Shown here: positions 22,817 to 31,814 of the stretch, piece by piece
Numbering within the stretch: the stretch's first letter is position 1
How the letters are laid out: every line of letters begins with the position of its first letter
NCBI GenBank assembly: GCA_013824115.1
Contig: PNNG01000011.1
Span: 1-38,775, forward strand
From: Sphingobacteriaceae bacterium
GTDB taxonomy: Bacteria > Bacteroidota > Bacteroidia > UBA7662
Direction of reading: 5' to 3'
DNA length: 38,775 nucleotides
Made by a program: the position numbers and the translations under genes
The notes under the pieces: generated by a model
What the model was told of the DNA's origin: nothing
Seen by the model: only the letters and a program-made list of their open reading frames with translations
Database searches by the model: none

Positions 22817-23367
22817 TATCCCAGCTGCCTGAGCAGCAAATGCTGAATGGCAGCTACGGTCATAGAATCGGTGATTTTACCCGACTTCACCTCCTGCCAG
22901 GCCTCATTTAGATTGAGGCTGCGGTGCGCCAATTCTTCGGTATCCTCCGGTTCAGCAGCATGTTGTTCGAGATCCGTAGCCAAATAAATGATGGCCAATT
23001 CATCGGTTACCGAATTAGACAAATGCATTTCGAGCATTTTTTCCCACTTATGCGCCACTAAGCCTGTTTCTTCCAACAGTTCACGCTTGGCCGATTCTAT
23101 GGGATCAATCCCAAGCTTCCCTCCTCCCTCAGGTATTTCCCACGAATAGGCATTCAAGGGAAAGCGGTATTGACCTACCAACACCAACTCACCCTTTTCG
23201 TTTAAGGGAACAATTCCAATCGCAAGGTTTTTAAAATGCACCTTGCCATAGATGCCCGGATTTCCGGAAGGGTTAAGTACTTGAAATTCGGTGAGCGTAA
23301 TCCAAGGGTTGGAATACACTTCCTGCTGCGAAACTACCGTCCAAGGGTTGTGCGACTCATCTATCAT
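22813..23367 (-). CDS. Nudix hydrolase, ADP-ribose pyrophosphatase-like
   Basis: A 184-residue enzyme with the Nudix box EGGGKLGIDPIESAKRELLE then ETGL, preceded by the VGQYRFPLNAYSWEIPEGG strand pattern of ADP-ribose pyrophosphatases (NudF/YffH type), which split ADP-ribose into AMP and ribose 5-phosphate. The early PWITLTEFQVLNPSG also fits that group. The start overlaps the stop of the DUF4412 gene as ATGA, so it is the last gene of an HDAC-DUF4412-Nudix operon. Confidence 0.87.
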   Translation of the reverse strand: MIDESHNPWTVVSQQEVYSNPWITLTEFQVLNPSGNPGIYGKVHFKNLAIGIVPLNEKGELVLVGQYRFPLNAYSWEIPEGGGKLGIDPIESAKRELLEETGLVAHKWEKMLEMHLSNSVTDELAIIYLATDLEQHAAEPEDTEELAHRSLNLNEAWQEVKSGKITDSMTVAAIQHLLLRQLGY

Positions 23368-24056
23368 TCGTCGCCACCCATTTGAAACATGGCCGGATTA
23401 AAGTCGCTCAAGGTGTAATCTTTGGGGACTTCAAACAAGCTATTAGCCAACTTCTCTTTTTTCACTTCCTTGGCTTCCATGGTAATAAGCATGCCCATTT
23501 GGCTCATTTGCACGCGCAATGGGAAACCCGAAATACCATAACTGCCGCTTTGTCCGATGGGCGAACTGGCCGAGCTTTTGCCTTTAGGTGCTTTGATGGC
23601 TATTTCATCGGTCACCCAATATTCGGCCAAGAGCTCTCCTTCTTTGCTCTTTACGACGTAGTGTTCGCAGCTAAAACCAGCAATACTTCGCTTATCTGCC
23701 CCTTTTTGAACATCATATTTGCCTGCCTCGTCGGCTGCCTTTCCCTCTTCTTTGGGCATTAGCATGGCCGATTTGTTGGCATCATTCACCATATACACTT
23801 GATCTTTGGCAGCATTCACCACCACGTCTCCCATCATGGCAGCCATCATGCCCCCCTGGATACTCATGCGCGAATTTTCGCCTTTGATTTTAAACACATA
23901 GCCCGTAGGCATGAAAGCCTTGGCCATTTCCATTTCCTGCCCTCCACCGCTTACTTCAAAACTAAATAAGATGGTGCCTTCAAAATTTTTCTTCGACTGG
24001 GCAAACGCCAGCGAGGTAAGGAATACCAAAGTCCACGCAAAAAGTGTTTTTTTCAT
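23364..24056 (-). CDS. Exported DUF4412 protein
   Basis: A 230-residue protein with a signal peptide (MKKTLFAWTLVFLTSLAFAQ) and a DUF4412 body: beta strands alternating with Met-rich stretches (SRMSIQGGMMAAMMGDVVV), a conserved IAGFSCEHYVVKSKEGE with one cysteine, and YWVTDEIAIKAP. It is probably periplasmic; the family is common in Bacteroidota and resembles lipoprotein-carrier-like beta folds, but no function is proven. The frame is open to 24200, but ATG 24056, 6 nt after a GGAG site, gives the signal peptide. A small hairpin (CAAGGT..ACCTTG, 24076-24091) lies between it and the HDAC-like gene. Confidence 0.82.
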   Translation of the reverse strand: MKKTLFAWTLVFLTSLAFAQSKKNFEGTILFSFEVSGGGQEMEMAKAFMPTGYVFKIKGENSRMSIQGGMMAAMMGDVVVNAAKDQVYMVNDANKSAMLMPKEEGKAADEAGKYDVQKGADKRSIAGFSCEHYVVKSKEGELLAEYWVTDEIAIKAPKGKSSASSPIGQSGSYGISGFPLRVQMSQMGMLITMEAKEVKKEKLANSLFEVPKDYTLSDFNPAMFQMGGDE

Positions 24057-24109
24057 ACATCTCCAATTGATTTCCCAAGGTAAGAACCTTGACTTTGATG
24101 AGCAATAGC

Positions 24110-25012
24110 CTAAAAAAATATATCCTTGGCCAAACGGTAGGTATTGCAATGTGCTTCCAAAATCATCTTGATATCGGGCGAATAACCTCCTCCCATACAA
24201 ATGACCAATGGGCTACTTATGGCTTTGGCCAAACGCATTACCAAGGCATCACGGGCTTTGCATCCTTCCATCGACAAAGCCAACTTCCCCAATTTGTCGG
24301 TCTTCAACACATCCACCCCTGCTTGGTAGAACATAAAATCGGGTTGAAAATCGTGTACAATGGCTGAAAGGTGCTCTTTGAGCAAGGTCAAATAGGCTTC
24401 ATCGTCCGTTCCAGCTGCCAAGGCAATGTCGAGGTCGGATGTTTCTTTGTGGTACGGATAATTGTCTTTGCCATGCATGCTAAAAGTAAAAACCCGCGAT
24501 TCGTTGGCAAAAATGGCTGCGGTTCCATTGCCTTGATGTACATCTAAATCAACAATGAGAATCCTTTTTGCCGCGCCTTCATGAAGCAAAGCAGCCGCTG
24601 CCAAGGCTTGGTCGTTGAGCAAGCAAAAGCCCTCACCCCTATCGGCAAAAGCGTGGTGCGTTCCACCGGCCACATTCATGGCAACGCCAAATTGCATGGC
24701 ATAATGAGCGGCATCGAGGGTGCCTTGGGCAATGGTGATTTCGCGCTCTACCAAGGCAGCACTCAGTGGAAAACCAATGGGCCGCACTTCCCTGGAGGTG
24801 AGCTGCAAATCGCGCATTCGTTGCCAATAATCGAGCGTATGTACCCGCAGTATGGCTGACTCGGACATGGGCTGAGGTTCAAAAAGCTCGTCGGCACCAA
24901 GCGTTCCTTCGTGCAGCAATTGCGCTGGAATAAGCTCATACTTTTCCATGGGGAAGCGATGCCCAACCGGTAAAGGATGACAATAAATGGGGTGATAGGC
25001 AACTTTAAGCAC
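24110..25012 (-). CDS. Histone deacetylase-like amidohydrolase
   Basis: A 300-residue zinc enzyme of the arginase/deacetylase fold, class II-like HDAC family. Active-site residues are in place: His119-His120 (GGTHHAF), Asp155, zinc ligands Asp157 and His159 (DLDVHQGNGTA) and Asp234 (QAGVDVL), and Tyr277 (GGGYSPD). Bacterial members deacetylate acetyl-lysine, polyamines or other acetyl amines; the substrate is not known. Translation starts with GTG at 25012, which agrees with the conserved N-terminus VAYHPIYCHPLPVGHRF. A TAATTTTG box ends four bases before the GTG. It heads the operon with DUF4412 and Nudix genes. Confidence 0.9.
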   Translation of the reverse strand: MLKVAYHPIYCHPLPVGHRFPMEKYELIPAQLLHEGTLGADELFEPQPMSESAILRVHTLDYWQRMRDLQLTSREVRPIGFPLSAALVEREITIAQGTLDAAHYAMQFGVAMNVAGGTHHAFADRGEGFCLLNDQALAAAALLHEGAAKRILIVDLDVHQGNGTAAIFANESRVFTFSMHGKDNYPYHKETSDLDIALAAGTDDEAYLTLLKEHLSAIVHDFQPDFMFYQAGVDVLKTDKLGKLALSMEGCKARDALVMRLAKAISSPLVICMGGGYSPDIKMILEAHCNTYRLAKDIFF

Positions 25013-25016
25013 GGCG

Positions 25017-25024
25017 CAAAATTA
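25017..25024 (-). promoter_or_regulatory. -7 box directly before the HDAC-like gene
   Basis: TAATTTTG on the minus strand ends four bases before the GTG start, so the transcript is predicted to be leaderless or nearly so. A TTG lies 24 bases upstream, one base beyond the usual limit. Confidence 0.45.
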
Positions 25025-25078
25025 ACAGCCCAAGGCTTTAAAGGTTCACAAGATGCTAAAGTCGTTATATTCGCACCC

Positions 25079-25666
25079 ATGCGCTTTTTAACTATCCTTT
25101 TGATGAGTGGCCTGGTGATCACCGCCGCTTGCAAATCATCTAAAAACAAAAAGAAAGAGGCCCTGCAAAACAACAGTAGAGAGCTCCTAGAGCGAACCGA
25201 CTACATCACTGGACATTGTTATCCGGAAGGTGGAAGTGGTTCCCTGCTGTATTTTAATCTCGATAGTGTTTACTTTTTAAATGGCTTTCTGGAATCGGGC
25301 TATCAGGTCAGTATTTTGGGTACAGATAAGCGGTACGGAGAAATGCAAGCGGATCCATACTGGTCGGGTGCTCAGCTGCCACTGGTATATTACAACGAAA
25401 AAGGCATCCAATCGGACGAATTTTTCAGCACCATCTTTTTTGACCGGGTAGCTGAAAAAATGAATACCGAAAGCATCGCGCCACTACTGATTTCGGCCTA
25501 TCAGCGCCTCAACGATACTGGAAAATTGGTAGTTATGCTTCCCAAAAAATCGCCACAAATAGCAGCATCGTACCTCAAAATAATTCAAAACCAAGTTGAA
25601 CTCCGGAAATGGCTGGTGGACACTACCTTCTCGGCCAATTACCAAATCCTAACCATCCTAAAATAA
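25079..25666 (+). CDS. Lipoprotein, function unknown
   Basis: A 195-residue protein with a lipoprotein signal peptide (lipid Cys18 in [10 protein letters not shown]) and a lysine-rich linker (KNKKKEA). The mature part has an alternating beta-alpha pattern ([39 protein letters not shown]) that loosely recalls the C-terminal half of a methyltransferase-type Rossmann fold, but the SAM-binding motif is not visible, so no enzyme role is proposed. The frame is open from 24977, but ATG 25079 gives the signal peptide; a TATATTCG box ends five bases before it. It is 4 bp from the AbgT gene and likely shares its transcript. Confidence 0.7.
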   Translation: MRFLTILLMSGLVITAACKSSKNKKKEALQNNSRELLERTDYITGHCYPEGGSGSLLYFNLDSVYFLNGFLESGYQVSILGTDKRYGEMQADPYWSGAQLPLVYYNEKGIQSDEFFSTIFFDRVAEKMNTESIAPLLISAYQRLNDTGKLVVMLPKKSPQIAASYLKIIQNQVELRKWLVDTTFSANYQILTILK

Positions 25667-25670
25667 GGCC

Positions 25671-27188
25671 ATGAAAAAGAAAAGTGCCATCGACCGCTTT
25701 CTAAGCGTGATTGAAAAAGTAGGCAATGCCCTTCCCCATCCTGCCACCCTGTTCGCCGGCTTCGCGGCTTTGGTGGTGTTGATGTCGTGGGTAGTGGCCC
25801 AGTTCGACATCAGTGTGGTGCACCCGGGAACGGGAGAAACCGTACAGCCCTTTAACTTGCTTTCGGCCAAAGGGCTGCACATGATTCTGGAAAAGATGGT
25901 GGTGAATTTCACCGGCTTTGCCCCACTGGGTACCGTTTTGGTGGCTTTGCTGGGCATAGGCATTGCCGAGGGCAGCGGACTCATTGGTACGGTGCTGCGA
26001 CTGGTGGTGCTTTCTTCACCCAAGCGCTTGCTCACCTTCGTCATTGTATTTGCAGGCGTGATGTCGAATACCGCCAGTGAAGTAGGTTATGTACTGCTTG
26101 TTCCTTTGGCAGCCGTGATTTTTTTGGCGGCAGGTAGACACCCCTTGGCTGGACTCGCCGCTGCCTTTGCCGGTGTTTCGGGAGGTTACAGTGCCAATCT
26201 ATTGCTAGGTACCATAGATCCTCTTTTGGCCGGACTTTCAGAAGAAGCCGCCCGCATCATTGCACCGGGTTATACCGTAAATCCGGCCAGCAACTATTAC
26301 TTCATGTTTGTTTCTACTTTTCTCATCAGCATTTTGGGTACTTGGGTCACCGAAAAAGTGGTAGTACCACGCCTCGGTGCATACACGGGAGAAGAAAAAC
26401 CTGAGGAAATAAGAACCCTCAATGCCGCTGAAAAGAAAGGACTTTTGTACGCTTTGATAGGATTTGTGCTCTTTGCTGCCTTTATTTTAGGCGGACTGTT
26501 GCCTGTCGACGGCTATTTACGCAATCCTGAAACAGGCGCCATTCTCAAATCGCCCTTCATGTCGGGCATCGTAGCCTTTATTTTCCTATCGGCGGCGCTC
26601 TGTGGCATTGCCTATGGCGTAGGTGCAGGCACCTTTAAATCAGACAGCGATGTGATGAAGGGCATGGCCAAAAGCATGGAGACCTTGGGTTCATACATCG
26701 TACTGGTGTTTTTTGCAGCACAATTTGTAGCCTATTTTAACTGGACCAACTTGGGCTTGATTGTGGCCATCAAGGGAGCTGATTTGCTCAAAGCCTCTGG
26801 CTTGAACGATTTTGCGCTCATGGGCAGTTTCATCCTCGTTGCTGCTGCCATCAACCTGGTGATGGGAAGTGCCTCTGCCAAATGGGCCATCATGGCACCG
26901 GTGTTCATACCCATGTTCATGCTCCTGGGCTATTCTCCCGAAATTACGCAGGTGGCCTACCGCATTGGCGACAGTGTTACCAACATCATTTCACCCATGA
27001 TGAGCTATTTTGCCTTGATTGTGGCCTTCATTCAGCGTTACGACAAAAAGGCGGGTATTGGAACGGTGATAAGCACCATGCTACCCTATACTCTTGTCTT
27101 TCTGTTGGGCTGGATGTTGTTGTTTGGCATTTGGCTCGCTTTGGAATTGCCCATTGGTCCGGGTGCCCCCCTCTACTTCAAGCCGTGA
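25671..27188 (+). CDS. AbgT family transporter
   Basis: A 505-residue inner-membrane protein of the AbgT family, with about eleven membrane helices and two re-entrant regions. Typical pieces are [13 protein letters not shown] at the N-terminus, [32 protein letters not shown] and, in the C-terminal half, [17 protein letters not shown]. AbgT of E. coli takes up p-aminobenzoyl-glutamate; other members export p-aminobenzoate-like sulfonamides. It starts 4 bp after the lipoprotein stop. A link to folate/pterin metabolism (folE at 2.9 kb) is possible but distant and unproven. Confidence 0.9.
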   Translation: MKKKSAIDRFLSVIEKVGNALPHPATLFAGFAALVVLMSWVVAQFDISVVHPGTGETVQPFNLLSAKGLHMILEKMVVNFTGFAPLGTVLVALLGIGIAEGSGLIGTVLRLVVLSSPKRLLTFVIVFAGVMSNTASEVGYVLLVPLAAVIFLAAGRHPLAGLAAAFAGVSGGYSANLLLGTIDPLLAGLSEEAARIIAPGYTVNPASNYYFMFVSTFLISILGTWVTEKVVVPRLGAYTGEEKPEEIRTLNAAEKKGLLYALIGFVLFAAFILGGLLPVDGYLRNPETGAILKSPFMSGIVAFIFLSAALCGIAYGVGAGTFKSDSDVMKGMAKSMETLGSYIVLVFFAAQFVAYFNWTNLGLIVAIKGADLLKASGLNDFALMGSFILVAAAINLVMGSASAKWAIMAPVFIPMFMLLGYSPEITQVAYRIGDSVTNIISPMMSYFALIVAFIQRYDKKAGIGTVISTMLPYTLVFLLGWMLLFGIWLALELPIGPGAPLYFKP

Positions 27189-27237
27189 ACATTTTCACTT
27201 ACTTGTGGGTTAATGCCTTGTAAAACTTCAAAACATT

Positions 27238-27879
27238 ATGAAAAAAACCATTCTCTTGTTGGCCTTGGCTGCCATCACTTTTTCTTGTTCAAACAGCGCC
27301 GATAAGGCTGAAACCACCGATGTAGCCGAAGCAAGTGGCAATGTAAATGCAGGTTTGCCCTTGATTTCGAGCACATTAAAATGGACAGGTAAAAAATTGA
27401 CCGGCGAGCATTTCGGTACCGTTCAAATTTCAGCAGGCAATTTAATTGTAGAAGAAAACCAATTAACAGGCGGCTCGTTCACCATGAATATGAGCAGCAT
27501 TGTGGTAGAAGACCTTACCGACCCAGCTTACAACAAGGATTTAACCGATCACCTCAACTCTCCCGACTTTTTTGATACGGCTAACCATCCTGAAGCCAAG
27601 TTCGAAATTACCGGTGTAGAAGCTTTGGCTGCGGCCGATGCTGCTGGAAACACCCACACCATTTCGGGCAACCTCACCATCAAAGGCATCACCAATGGCA
27701 TTAAATTCCCTGCGGCCGTAAGTTTGGCTGATGGTAATGTAAGTGCGAAAGCAGGCTTTGCTATCGACAGGACCTTGTGGGACATCAAGTTCAAATCGGG
27801 TAAATTCTTCCCTGAATTGGGCGACAAAGCCATCAACGACGAAATTGGCATCCAATTAGAACTCGTAGCTGGTAATTGA
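27238..27879 (+). CDS. YceI family lipoprotein
   Basis: A 213-residue lipoprotein (lipid Cys17 in ITFSCSNS). The mature domain is the YceI lipocalin-like barrel: SSTLKWTGKKLTGEHFGTV, then DHLNSPDFFDTANHPEAKFE, ISGNLTIKGITNGIKFP and the end IDRTLWDIKFKSG. YceI proteins bind isoprenoid-like lipids such as polyprenyl quinones and sit outside the cytoplasm. It lies 49 bp after the AbgT gene and is followed by a strong terminator, which marks the end of this transcription unit. Confidence 0.9.
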   Translation: MKKTILLLALAAITFSCSNSADKAETTDVAEASGNVNAGLPLISSTLKWTGKKLTGEHFGTVQISAGNLIVEENQLTGGSFTMNMSSIVVEDLTDPAYNKDLTDHLNSPDFFDTANHPEAKFEITGVEALAAADAAGNTHTISGNLTIKGITNGIKFPAAVSLADGNVSAKAGFAIDRTLWDIKFKSGKFFPELGDKAINDEIGIQLELVAGN

Positions 27880-27892
27880 TCAGCGGAACATT

Positions 27893-27922
27893 AAAAAAAA
27901 CCGGGCGATGCCCGGTTTTTTT
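27893..27922 (+). terminator. Rho-independent terminator after the YceI gene
   Basis: CCGGGC-GAT-GCCCGG stem (27901-27915) with an A-run before and a T-run (27916-27922) after it. A textbook intrinsic terminator, symmetrical enough to work in both directions. Confidence 0.9.
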
Positions 27923-27965
27923 ATGCGCATTGGTAGAAGTTAGCTGAAAGTGCTAATTTAGACAC

Positions 27966-30572
27966 ATGGTAAAATTGGTTTGGTATTTCGCAGTCATTCT
28001 CGGTATCCTATTTGTACCATTTGATGTAAATGGGCAAAAAGCCAGTGCTCCTTACTTGGGAGCCAACATTTATTCGCCCTACGAAATAAGTCAAAAACAA
28101 ATCAATCAATTAGAGCACTTATGTGATTCACTTTTTGAAGCAGGAGAACGCGATAGTAGTTATTTGGTACCATTGCTTGAATTGGTAAACAAGTACATTT
28201 CGTTTAACCCCATCAAAGGCATGGAAAAAGCTTCCACAGGCGTTTATTATGCCGAGAAGAAGCAGTTTTGGGGCTTGGCATCGCTTTTTCACACGGCAAG
28301 AGGCAATATTTTAAGGTACCGAGGCTATCGTGATTTGGCATTGGATGCCTATTTGCGCAGCTATGCTTACCGTGAAATGCAAGACAACTCCGATTTGAGT
28401 GTTTTTGGATTGGTTGATATTGGAAACATTTACTTTGATCAGCGTGATTTTGGCGCGGCCATGCAGTACTACCAACGCGCGTTAGATTCAGCCCAGGTAA
28501 GGAACATCGCTTTCGGCGCATCGGTAGCACTCAATAACCTGGGAATTGTTCACCGAGAACTTGGGTTGTTTGACTTGGCAGAGTACTTTTTCAACAAAAG
28601 TGCACAAGTACGCTTGCAAGCAGGACTTTATGGCCTTACTGCCCACTCTAAAAACTACATTGCCGGTTTGCGTTTTCGGGCTGGGAGGTATGAAGAAGGG
28701 CTACAAATTGTGGCCGACGTGATCGACACCATGCAGAAATACGATATGTTCTCGGAGTTGGCCGACATTTATTGTAGCAAGGCCCGTTTTCTGCAAGCAC
28801 TCAATCAACCGGCCGCCTCCGATAAAGCCTTGAGCGATTCGTGGGAGATCCTCATGCGTTATAATATGTTGGAGCGACTAGAGTTTCATTACCTTACTCA
28901 AATAGAAATTGCCGTAAAACGAAAGCAACTCGATAAAGCCCAAATATTGCTCGACAAAATCATCGAGCAATCGAAAAGCATTGATAACCTCCAAGGTGAA
29001 ATACGTGCCTATGATATGATGTACCGCATGTACAAGGAGGCTGGTAAAATGGAAAAGGCCTTAGATGCGCTTGAGAAATACCATGAAGCACGCGATAATG
29101 TAAAAAAGCAGGAGGTTGATCGCAAACTGCTGGCCATGGAAAACGACCTGGTTTTACAAAAGCAGCAGCGCGAATTGGATTTGCAAAAAGCCTCGCTCGA
29201 ACAAAGAGAGCAATTGCTAACGGCCAAACAAACGCAAAACCGACTGTTACTTTTGGTGGTTTTGATAAGCCTTGCTGGAAGCACAGGGGTAGCATTGGTT
29301 CTGATCAAACAGCGTAGAACCAACAGGCAATTGGTAGAAAGTCAACAACTCATTGAAGCCCAAAACAAGCGCATGCTGCTTCAAAACGAAGAGCTAAAGG
29401 AAGCCAATTTACTGGCCGCGAAACACTTAAGGGCCAAAACCGACTTTATGTCGCACATGAGCCACGAAATTCGTACGCCCATGAATTCTATTATGGGACT
29501 CACTGAATTGCTTCAAGAGGAAATCACCGACAAGGAAGCGCTCGACAAGCTGCAGTCGATTCGTTACTCTGCCGATATCTTATTGGTGATTATCAACGAC
29601 ATCCTGGATCTTGCTTCAATTGAAGAAGGCAAAATCAGTATGGAACATGTACCCGTTTCCATTTCTCAAATTGTACATGAGCTTTCCAATCTGCTGCTTC
29701 CTAAAGTAAGTCCAAAAAACGTTTCTTTCGATATTGAATTAGATAATCGCATTCCGGCCTACGTTCTTACCGACCCTACCCGCCTTTACCAAATTTTATT
29801 GAATCTGTTGGGTAATTCGGCCAAGTTCACAGAAACAGGAAAAATTGGCTTGGCAGTGGATGTACTGCAGCTACGTGAAAAATCGTGTGTGCTTCAGTTT
29901 AAAGTGAGCGATACCGGGCCAGGCATCAAAGCAGAAATATTACCTGGCATTTTCAATAGCTTCACCCAAGGCGGCTCAGATATCCACAAAAAATTTGGTG
30001 GTACTGGCCTGGGATTAACCATCACCAAAAAACTGGTAGAGCTCTTGCGAGGCAGCATTGAGGTTCAGTCGGTTTACGGCGAAGGAACCACATTCACCGT
30101 TCAAATGGAGCTTCCCGTAACCGAACTACCAATGGCTCCCCAACACACGGTCAACTCAAACTCGCTACAAGATTTGCATGGCCTACACATATTGTACATC
30201 GAAGACAATATGATGAACCAAAAAGTAATGAACTTGCTCTTAAAGCCCTACCAAATTGAGCTGCGTATGGCCAACAATGGTGAAGAAGGCTTGATAGAAC
30301 TACGCAAAGCCCCTACCGATTTGGTGCTTATGGATTTGCGCATGCCAATTTTAGATGGCTTTGAAGCCACCGAAAAAATAAGAAAGGGTGATGCTGGCAA
30401 AAAATACAAAAACATACCCATCATTGGGGTAACGGCCGATGCTTTCGACGATAGCACCAGCAGGGCTTTGCAGTTAGGTATGAATGATGTTTTGGTAAAG
30501 CCGTTGGTAAAGGAAAAACTCATTCAAATGCTCCTCAAGCACAAGCCAAGCAACAGGCAAAAAGAACTTTAG
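27966..30572 (+). CDS. TPR-containing hybrid sensor histidine kinase
   Basis: An 868-residue kinase. A signal or anchor segment (about 4-23) is followed by an extracytoplasmic array of tetratricopeptide repeats (about 50-400, e.g. ALDAYLRSYAYREMQDNSDL, YYQRALDSAQ and ALDALEKYHEAR), a coiled coil, one membrane helix (about 419-440), HisKA with His500 in MSHEIRTPMNSIMGL, HATPase with GGTGLGLTITKKLVELL, and a receiver domain with Asp790 in LVLMDLRMP. TPR hybrid kinases are common in Bacteroidota. No DNA-binding output domain is attached, so a partner elsewhere is needed. Its end overlaps the DUF2461 stop as TTAG. A TAATTTAG box ends four bases before the ATG. Confidence 0.9.
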   Translation: MVKLVWYFAVILGILFVPFDVNGQKASAPYLGANIYSPYEISQKQINQLEHLCDSLFEAGERDSSYLVPLLELVNKYISFNPIKGMEKASTGVYYAEKKQFWGLASLFHTARGNILRYRGYRDLALDAYLRSYAYREMQDNSDLSVFGLVDIGNIYFDQRDFGAAMQYYQRALDSAQVRNIAFGASVALNNLGIVHRELGLFDLAEYFFNKSAQVRLQAGLYGLTAHSKNYIAGLRFRAGRYEEGLQIVADVIDTMQKYDMFSELADIYCSKARFLQALNQPAASDKALSDSWEILMRYNMLERLEFHYLTQIEIAVKRKQLDKAQILLDKIIEQSKSIDNLQGEIRAYDMMYRMYKEAGKMEKALDALEKYHEARDNVKKQEVDRKLLAMENDLVLQKQQRELDLQKASLEQREQLLTAKQTQNRLLLLVVLISLAGSTGVALVLIKQRRTNRQLVESQQLIEAQNKRMLLQNEELKEANLLAAKHLRAKTDFMSHMSHEIRTPMNSIMGLTELLQEEITDKEALDKLQSIRYSADILLVIINDILDLASIEEGKISMEHVPVSISQIVHELSNLLLPKVSPKNVSFDIELDNRIPAYVLTDPTRLYQILLNLLGNSAKFTETGKIGLAVDVLQLREKSCVLQFKVSDTGPGIKAEILPGIFNSFTQGGSDIHKKFGGTGLGLTITKKLVELLRGSIEVQSVYGEGTTFTVQMELPVTELPMAPQHTVNSNSLQDLHGLHILYIEDNMMNQKVMNLLLKPYQIELRMANNGEEGLIELRKAPTDLVLMDLRMPILDGFEATEKIRKGDAGKKYKNIPIIGVTADAFDDSTSRALQLGMNDVLVKPLVKEKLIQMLLKHKPSNRQKEL

Positions 30573-31222
30573 GCCTGGTGGTCAACAGCTTGGTTCAAAA
30601 AATCAACGAATGGCTTTAATTGGCCTATCCGCTTTGCAAAGTGATTTTTCAAGTCGTTCGACTGCATTTGAAATGGCTCCGACAGAATAAAACTCTTGTA
30701 CTTCAAAAAGGCTATGGCCTGGTTTTCCTCGTCGTAGCCTTTGGGCGGCCTGCTTAACTGCTCGCCTTCAAATCTTAGTCCCTGCTCCTCGGCTCTATTC
30801 ACAATTCGCTCAAAATCCGACCATCCATAGTCTATTTCTTGCCGAATTTGTTTGAGCAGTGGAGCTTCAGGCATCCAAATGCCCGCAGCTAAAAAGGCAG
30901 CACCGGGCTCAAAATGAAAGTAGTAGCCTGCCCCCGGGAACTTCTTACCGCCTTTGCTCAGGTAAGCCGAAAAATTAGTTTTATATGGATTTTTATTGGC
31001 TGAAAATCGTACATCACGGTTGATGCGAAAAATGCAATTTTTGGCCTCGAGAGTTGCTAATTGAGAATCAACCTGGGCCGCTTCTTTGATCAAAGCATCT
31101 ACAAATGCCATAAAATCGGCACGAAGCTGCTGGTATTCCACTCTGTGCTCGTCGAACCAAGCCTTGTGATTGTTCTGTGCCAGCCCTTTCAAAAAGGCTT
31201 CCAATGTTGCAAAATTCATCAT
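30569..31222 (-). CDS. DUF2461 family protein
   Basis: A 217-residue cytoplasmic protein with the DUF2461 signature: NHKAWFDEHRVEYQQ, IFRINRDVRFSANKNPYKTN, a glycine-rich GAGYYFHFEPG, and KGYDEENQAIAFLKYKSF. The family has no proven activity. It overlaps the stop of riboflavin synthase as ATGA and is the last gene of a three-gene minus-strand unit; it converges on the TPR kinase. Confidence 0.88.
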   Translation of the reverse strand: MMNFATLEAFLKGLAQNNHKAWFDEHRVEYQQLRADFMAFVDALIKEAAQVDSQLATLEAKNCIFRINRDVRFSANKNPYKTNFSAYLSKGGKKFPGAGYYFHFEPGAAFLAAGIWMPEAPLLKQIRQEIDYGWSDFERIVNRAEEQGLRFEGEQLSRPPKGYDEENQAIAFLKYKSFILSEPFQMQSNDLKNHFAKRIGQLKPFVDFLNQAVDHQA

Positions 31223-31806
31223 TTTCGGCTTAAAATGCGTTGCAAGTATTTCCCTAGAATATCGAACTCCAAATTCACTTGTGTGCCTTTTCCAAAAGTG
31301 TGAAAATTGGTATGCTCCCAGGTGTATGGAATAATCGCTACACTGAAGGCATCATCTGTAGCGTCTACCACCGTGAGTGATACACCATTCACACAAATGG
31401 AGCCTTTTTCCACCACCAGGTTGCCTTTACTTGCGTCAAACTCAAATCTACATCTCCAGCTTCCGTGCTCATCTACAATTTGGGTACAAACCGCCGTTTG
31501 ATCCACGTGGCCTTGCACAATGTGCCCATCGAAACGGCCATTGGCTGGCATGCAGCGCTCTAAATTGACCCAATCGCCCGTATTCCAAGCTCCTAAACTG
31601 GTCTTTTGCAGGGTTTCACTGATAGCAGTTACTGTATGCGTTCCTTCACCCAAAGCCACCACTGTTAAACAAACCCCATTGTGCGAAACACTTTGGTCAA
31701 TTTTCAACTCCTGTGAAATGGGCGATGCAATGGTAATGTGTACATTATCTTGCTCGTGCACCAAGGCATCTATCCGCCCCAATGCTTCTATGATTCCTGT
31801 GAACAT
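31219..31806 (-). CDS. ribE: Riboflavin synthase alpha chain
   Basis: A 195-residue enzyme that converts two molecules of 6,7-dimethyl-8-ribityllumazine into riboflavin and a pyrimidine. It shows the two tandem lumazine-binding barrels: the first opens with MFTGIIEALGRI and contains SVSHNGVCLTVV, and the second contains FDGHIVQGHVDQ and SICVNGVSLTVVDA. Length and motifs are normal. It lies 8 bp after the CHU_C gene, an unusual partner, and overlaps the DUF2461 gene by four bases. No other rib gene is in the window and no FMN riboswitch was seen before it. Confidence 0.95.
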   Translation of the reverse strand: MFTGIIEALGRIDALVHEQDNVHITIASPISQELKIDQSVSHNGVCLTVVALGEGTHTVTAISETLQKTSLGAWNTGDWVNLERCMPANGRFDGHIVQGHVDQTAVCTQIVDEHGSWRCRFEFDASKGNLVVEKGSICVNGVSLTVVDATDDAFSVAIIPYTWEHTNFHTFGKGTQVNLEFDILGKYLQRILSRK

Positions 31807-31814
31807 GCTTTTAA

